This document shows, piece after piece, positions 21,604 to 25,065 of a DNA stretch of 25,065 nt. Source of the DNA: Candidatus Aquidulcis sp. (GTDB lineage: Bacteria > Chloroflexota > Anaerolineae > Anaerolineales > E44-bin32); the NCBI GenBank assembly GCA_020723365.1, contig DYJB01000001.1, positions 30,069-55,133 on the forward strand. Reading direction: 5' to 3'. Numbering within the stretch: the first letter of the stretch is position 1; every line of letters starts with the position of its first letter. The position numbers and the translations under genes are program-made. The notes beneath the pieces are model-generated. The model did not search any database and was not told the DNA's origin. It saw only the letters and a list, made by a program, of their open reading frames with translations.

Positions 21604-22062
21604 ATGTCAGGACGGAGAGCCTTCATCACGGTCGTGATCACATTGCTGGTGATCGCCCTTCTGGTCGCCGCCGGTGCCATGCTGTATCGCATGGGATTTG
21701 CCCGCGGCCTGGCCATGGCCGGGACGCTGCCGGCCACCGGGCCGTTCATGCATCCCTACGGGTACGGCATGCCGGGCTTCGACGGCGGCTGTCCGCAGGC
21801 CTGGCGCCATCCAGGCGGCATGGCCTTCGGCGGCGGACACATGTTCTTCACGCCGTTCGGCTTCGGCGGCTGGTTGGTTGGCCTGCTGGTTCTGGCCGGC
21901 TTCGTCGCCCTGGTCGTGGCGGGCATCAATGCGCTGACCCGAAAGCCCCCGGCCGCGGTTCAGGCCGTCGCCGCCCCTCCGGTGCCGGTAGCCCCGGCGC
22001 CTGAGCCCACCCCGGCCAAACCCGCCCGCGGTACCGGACGAGCCCGGACCACGAAGCGGTAG
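21604..22062 (+). CDS. Two-helix membrane protein with a Gly/His/Phe-rich loop
   Basis: I do not recognise the family. The 152-residue protein has a helix at about residues 7-27 (ITVVITLLVIALLVAAGAML) and a second at about 89-108 (GGWLVGLLVLAGFVALVVAG). Between them lies a loop of about 50 residues rich in Gly, Met, Pro, Phe and His (PFMHPYGYGMPG, GGMAFGGGHMFF), which could bind metal. The C-terminal 40 residues are an Ala/Pro-rich linker with a basic end (GRARTTKR). The ATG at 21604 has only GAAAGG about 13 bases upstream, so the start is fairly uncertain. A strong hairpin terminator follows. Confidence 0.65.
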   Translation: MSGRRAFITVVITLLVIALLVAAGAMLYRMGFARGLAMAGTLPATGPFMHPYGYGMPGFDGGCPQAWRHPGGMAFGGGHMFFTPFGFGGWLVGLLVLAGFVALVVAGINALTRKPPAAVQAVAAPPVPVAPAPEPTPAKPARGTGRARTTKR

Positions 22063-22132
22063 CGCTCCCGATCTTCGACTGCGCCGGTGATGGGCACGCC
22101 TCATCGCTGGCGGGCAAGATGCCATGACGTGA

Positions 22133-22161
22133 AATGGGCGGGCCGTGAAGGCCCGCCCATT
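22133..22161. terminator. Bidirectional terminator hairpin
   Basis: A 12-base-pair perfect stem: AATGGGCGGGCC (22133-22144), loop GTGAA, GGCCCGCCCATT (22150-22161). It sits between the convergent membrane-protein gene (plus) and MFS gene (minus) and can serve both. Confidence 0.75.
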
Positions 22162-22220
22162 GCGTTAGCCCGATGCATTGGATGCGGCGGAAGGCGAGGC
22201 GCCGGCGCGGGACTGCGTGT

Positions 22221-23564
22221 CTAGAGCGGCGGACGCTCCTGGGCCGTGGCGGCCAGGTGGCGCGGGTCACGCACGCGCACGAGGAACACGGCAAAGGCCG
22301 CCAGGTTCAGCCCGGCCCCCACCAGGAACAGCAGGCCAAAGCTGCGCTCGGCCAGCCAGGCGCCCAGCAGCGGAGCCGTCACGCCCACGATCCCCAGCGT
22401 CGTGTTGACCAGCCCGGCATACGTCGGCTGCCGGCCCGGCGGGGCGAACTCGAGCGTCAGCATGATGCCGGAGGTGATCTGCCCGCCCAGCCCCAGCCCG
22501 ATCAGGACGAAGGCCGGCAGGTAGACGCCGGGCCCCGGCGACCAGGCCGTCAGCGCGAAGGCGGCGGCATAGCACAGGGCGGCGATCTCGAGCGACAGCT
22601 TGTGCCCGCGCCGGTCGGCCAGCGCGCCCAGGATCAGCATCCCAACCGCCGAGCCCACCAGCATGGCGCCGGTGTAGCCGCCGACGGTCGCATCGCTGAC
22701 GCCCCAGGTGCGAATGGCGCTCAGCGTGACGAAGCCGGACCCCAGCGCGCCGAAACCCAGCGTCACGCGGCCCGCCAGGTGCCAGCCGAAGTTGCCTCCC
22801 TGGCGCAGGATGTCCCCGATCCCGGACCAGTACTGGCGCGAGGTCTGGCGCGGAGGGAGCTGCGCCGGCACCGGCTCGCGCATCCGGGTCATGAAGGCCA
22901 GGCTGAGCAGGACGCTGAGCGCCCCCAGGGCGAAGATGGCCACGAAGCTCGTCGGGTAGGGAAGCGCCGCCAGCAGGGCCACGCTGGCCGCCGCGCCCAG
23001 GACGCCGAAGCCGGTCCCGATGGACGAACCGAAGCCCATGAAGAAGCCGCGCCGGTCGACGGGAAAGCAGCGCGCCACCAGCTGCTGCCAGGCCGGGGCG
23101 ATCGCCCCGCCCCCCAGCGAGAACCAGGCGAAGCCCGTCACCGTCAGGATCAGCGCCACGGCCGGGGCGCGCACCGCCAGCGAGGCCGCCACCACCAGCG
23201 CAAAGAGCGGCAGCCGCTCGGCGAACAGGCCGACGTTGACCATGATGGGCAGCATGCGCGGCGCACGTTCGGTGGCATGGGCGGTGAAGAGCTGCGGCAG
23301 GTACCAGCCGCCCTGCGCCAGGAGCGCCACCAGCCCGACGGCCAGCGTGCTCGTGGTCAGCTTGGAGATGAACAGCGGCAGGATGGTGGTCGAGGCGATG
23401 AACGACATGCCGAAGAAGAAGAAGCCCACCTCGCCGACGCTGACGGCCAAATTCCAGCGGTAGTTGCGGCGCACCTCGCGCTCGAGCGCCTCACCCTCCT
23501 CGAAGGTGGGGTACGGCCGGTCGAGTCCGAGCAGGCGGCGCAGGAGCGGGTGCGATGGAGGCAT
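22221..23564 (-). CDS. Major facilitator superfamily transporter
   Basis: A 447-residue membrane transporter with about twelve hydrophobic segments in two six-helix halves and a soluble N-terminal stretch of about 35 residues. MFS signatures are the short basic loops between helices 2 and 3 (HATERAPR) and between helices 8 and 9 (GALADRRGHKLSLE), plus the charged GFFMGFGSS region. The substrate is unknown. The start is ATG at 23564, 26 bases after the DUF362 stop; there is no good ribosome binding site before it, so coupling to the upstream gene is likely. It ends 60 bases from the shared terminator hairpin. Confidence 0.88.
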   Translation of the reverse strand: MPPSHPLLRRLLGLDRPYPTFEEGEALEREVRRNYRWNLAVSVGEVGFFFFGMSFIASTTILPLFISKLTTSTLAVGLVALLAQGGWYLPQLFTAHATERAPRMLPIMVNVGLFAERLPLFALVVAASLAVRAPAVALILTVTGFAWFSLGGGAIAPAWQQLVARCFPVDRRGFFMGFGSSIGTGFGVLGAAASVALLAALPYPTSFVAIFALGALSVLLSLAFMTRMREPVPAQLPPRQTSRQYWSGIGDILRQGGNFGWHLAGRVTLGFGALGSGFVTLSAIRTWGVSDATVGGYTGAMLVGSAVGMLILGALADRRGHKLSLEIAALCYAAAFALTAWSPGPGVYLPAFVLIGLGLGGQITSGIMLTLEFAPPGRQPTYAGLVNTTLGIVGVTAPLLGAWLAERSFGLLFLVGAGLNLAAFAVFLVRVRDPRHLAATAQERPPL

Positions 23565-23590
23565 GGGCTGTGAAGTGGACAGGAAGCAGT

Positions 23591-24727
23591 TCAGCTTCCG
23601 TCAGCCTCCAGGATCACTCGAAGCTGATCGGCATACGCCCGGCCGTCGGCGTTGTCCGACAGCAGCGTGATCGCCTGCGGCTGCGCCACGCCCAGCCCGA
23701 GCTCGACCGCCCGGGCGATCTGCTCGAGCTCGAAGACGCGCCCGCGGCTGACCTCGCGCGTCGTCCCCAGCTGGCGCAGGATGGCGACGCCGATGGCGTC
23801 GATGGCCACGCGGTCGACGCCGGCGAGGATGATGCCCGCCTCCACCTTGGCGCCCACATCCGGTCCGCCGGAGGTGAAGGCCTCTACGCCGTCGAGCACG
23901 ACCAGCGCCGGCGAGTAGGCGGCGTTGATCTCGGCGATCATGCGGCGCTGGTCGGCCGAGTTGTGCAGCTCGGTCATGTAGTCATAGCTCTCGCCGGGCA
24001 GGCGCTTGGGCACCAGGCCGACCGAGTTCTTGAGCGAGAGCGTGAAGTGGCCGCCGAACCGGTGCGTCTTGAGGTTGCAGGTCTGGACGACGGCCTGCGC
24101 TTCGACGGCCGGCCGGGCGAGGGCGAAGCCACGCCGCCAGTGGCTACCGGGCACGTCAGCCGGCACCCAACCGTCAGCGGCGAGCTCGTCGAAGACGACC
24201 GTCTGGCACCCCAGTTCAGAGGCCAGGTCGAAGGTACCCACGGCCTGCATGACGGCCCGCGTGTCGCCCATGCCGGAGCGGTCGCCGAGCGTGATGCTGG
24301 CGGCGCCCAGGGCCCACAGCCGTTCCACAAGCGCCCGCAGCGTCTCGGCGTGCGTCGAGCCGGGAGCGGGATCGGCGCTGTTGAAGTTCGGCTTGAGGAA
24401 GACCGTCTTGCCCTCGACCGGGTTGGTTCCCAGCAGGTCGAGCGCCCGCTGCACGCCCTGGGCGCGATCCGTGCTGCGAACGAGGGCCACGCGGCCGGCA
24501 AGCGATTCGGGCGTGGGTGTGGCAGGCATCATCGTCGGCGCTCCCTCGGCAAGCGTTGTGGATGTGGCATTAGAAGGAAGGAAAGGCGTGCTCGTCGCAG
24601 GGCCCGCCGGTTGGGAGCTGCCCGCCAGGCGGCAGGCGGCGCTGAAGGAAGCGGCCGCCGCCGCGCCGCCAAGCAGTTGCAGGAACTCACGCCGGCCGAG
24701 CGGTCGGTCGGGCTGCACCTTCTTCAT
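23591..24727 (-). CDS. Tat-exported DUF362 protein
   Basis: A 378-residue exported protein. The N-terminus carries the twin-arginine motif GRREFLQLLGG (R12, R13) and a hydrophobic run ending at AAC (C32), so it is folded before export and probably lipid-anchored. A Ser/Thr/Pro linker (about residues 33-75) follows. The DUF362 domain shows VFLKPNFNSADPAPGSTHAE, LGDRSGMGDT, the central VVQTCNLKTHRFGGHFTLSLKNSVGLVPK and ALVVLDGVEAFTSGGPDVGAKVEAGIILAG. DUF362 proteins are of unknown function; some carry iron-sulfur domains, which are absent here. The ATG at 24727 has a weak AGGT ribosome binding site. It is followed closely by the MFS gene. Confidence 0.88.
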   Translation of the reverse strand: MKKVQPDRPLGRREFLQLLGGAAAAASFSAACRLAGSSQPAGPATSTPFLPSNATSTTLAEGAPTMMPATPTPESLAGRVALVRSTDRAQGVQRALDLLGTNPVEGKTVFLKPNFNSADPAPGSTHAETLRALVERLWALGAASITLGDRSGMGDTRAVMQAVGTFDLASELGCQTVVFDELAADGWVPADVPGSHWRRGFALARPAVEAQAVVQTCNLKTHRFGGHFTLSLKNSVGLVPKRLPGESYDYMTELHNSADQRRMIAEINAAYSPALVVLDGVEAFTSGGPDVGAKVEAGIILAGVDRVAIDAIGVAILRQLGTTREVSRGRVFELEQIARAVELGLGVAQPQAITLLSDNADGRAYADQLRVILEADGS

Positions 24728-24826
24728 GGACTACCTGCGCTCTCTCCCCACAACACAACTCGGCAAGCGCCCCCTCCTGGTTGGCAGCTCCCCATCATCG
24801 TTGGCGGCCTGCGCCGCCCACAGCTT

Positions 24827-25065
24827 TCACAGCGGCTCCGTGCCTTCGTTCAGGATCGCCAGGTATTGGTCGTAGGCGAAGACGCGATTGCGCCGCTGTC
24901 CGGTGATTTCGCGGACGATCCCCAACGCCAACAAGCCGTCCATGCCTTTGGCCGCACTGGGAAAGGAGATGCCCGCCCGGTCGCGCACGTGATTGAGTGT
25001 GGCCAAGGGGCGCTGGCAGAGAACTCCGAAGACGCGCAGTGTCGTGGCAGCAACCCGGCCCAGTT
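24827..25065 (-). CDS. Fic-family protein, C-terminal winged-helix part (runs off the window)
   Basis: The window edge cuts this gene; 79 codons and the TGA (24829-24827) remain. The translation (LGRVAATTLRVFGVL..., then SFPSAAKGMDGLLALGIVREITGQ, RRNRVFAYDQYLAILNEGTEPL) is the winged-helix C-terminus that commonly ends Fic proteins of the cytoplasmic AMP-transferase class, with the typical final Y-x-x-Y-L-x-I-L-x-x-G-T-E-P-L. The catalytic HPFx motif would lie further right, outside the window. It is on the same strand as the DUF362 gene, 99 bases upstream of it. Another open frame on the same strand here is a shadow. Confidence 0.82.
   Translation of the reverse strand, partial: LGRVAATTLRVFGVLCQRPLATLNHVRDRAGISFPSAAKGMDGLLALGIVREITGQRRNRVFAYDQYLAILNEGTEPL

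Noticed and set aside
22173..23573. Long plus-strand open frame opposite the MFS transporter
   Set aside because: Antisense shadow; low-complexity Arg/Gln/Gly composition.
24850..25053. Minus-strand frame rich in Ser and Trp at the right edge
   Set aside because: Wrong frame; the neighbouring frame on the same strand gives a clear Fic C-terminus.

Overview
The window is GC-rich bacterial DNA, probably from a Chloroflexota (Anaerolineae-like) genome or metagenome contig. The hints are short Thr-Pro-rich linkers after lipoprotein-type signal sequences (TPTP, TPTPFSP, TSTPFLP), a local promoter style with TAGAATCC/TATAATCA-type -10 boxes close to good Shine-Dalgarno sequences, and the mix of families. 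This placement is an inference. No RNA genes, CRISPR arrays, transposases or integrases were seen.

Layout. (1) 1-3607, minus strand: a long atypical acyl-CoA dehydrogenase, an acyltransferase-3 membrane protein, an unrecognised small frame and the start of a membrane-anchored protein that runs off the window. (2) 4085-17721, plus strand: about 18 small co-oriented genes, nearly all standing alone. They are a metallo-beta-lactamase-fold hydrolase, DUF2200, an isoprenylcysteine-methyltransferase-like protein, DUF7000-like, DUF6855-like, VOC, MORN-type, methyltransferase, DoxX-like, CbiX-like chelatase, EamA transporter, DinB, a secreted Cys-rich protein, a methyltransferase with an in-frame UGA, a broken SMI1/KNR4 gene, the MntA/HepT toxin-antitoxin pair and an HSL-family esterase. 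Many spacers carry pieces of one repeated composite element, always in the same orientation as the genes. (3) 17934-20090: a saccharopine-dehydrogenase-like oxidoreductase and a helical protein of unknown function. (4) 20186-25065: a DUF4349 lipoprotein (minus), two small membrane proteins (plus), then a minus-strand run of a Fic-protein C-terminus, a Tat-exported DUF362 protein and an MFS transporter.

Two observations stand out. First, the methyltransferase at 14466-15230 is split by one in-frame UGA that directly follows a Cys codon at the end of motif IV. It is followed at once by a two-stem hairpin whose geometry fits a bacterial SECIS, so it may be an undescribed selenoprotein; a nonsense mutation is the main alternative, and the next gene does carry an in-frame UAG. 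Second, the spacers of the plus-strand block share a repeated, structured element (a CCTGG/CCAGG hairpin, a CCCGGG/CCCGGG hairpin, a third variable hairpin, a conserved GCGACAATCC block and a GCTCGAGGCCG block). Together with cassette-like gene content this suggests either a mobile-cassette-like array with an unfamiliar spacer site or a dispersed terminator/promoter repeat family.
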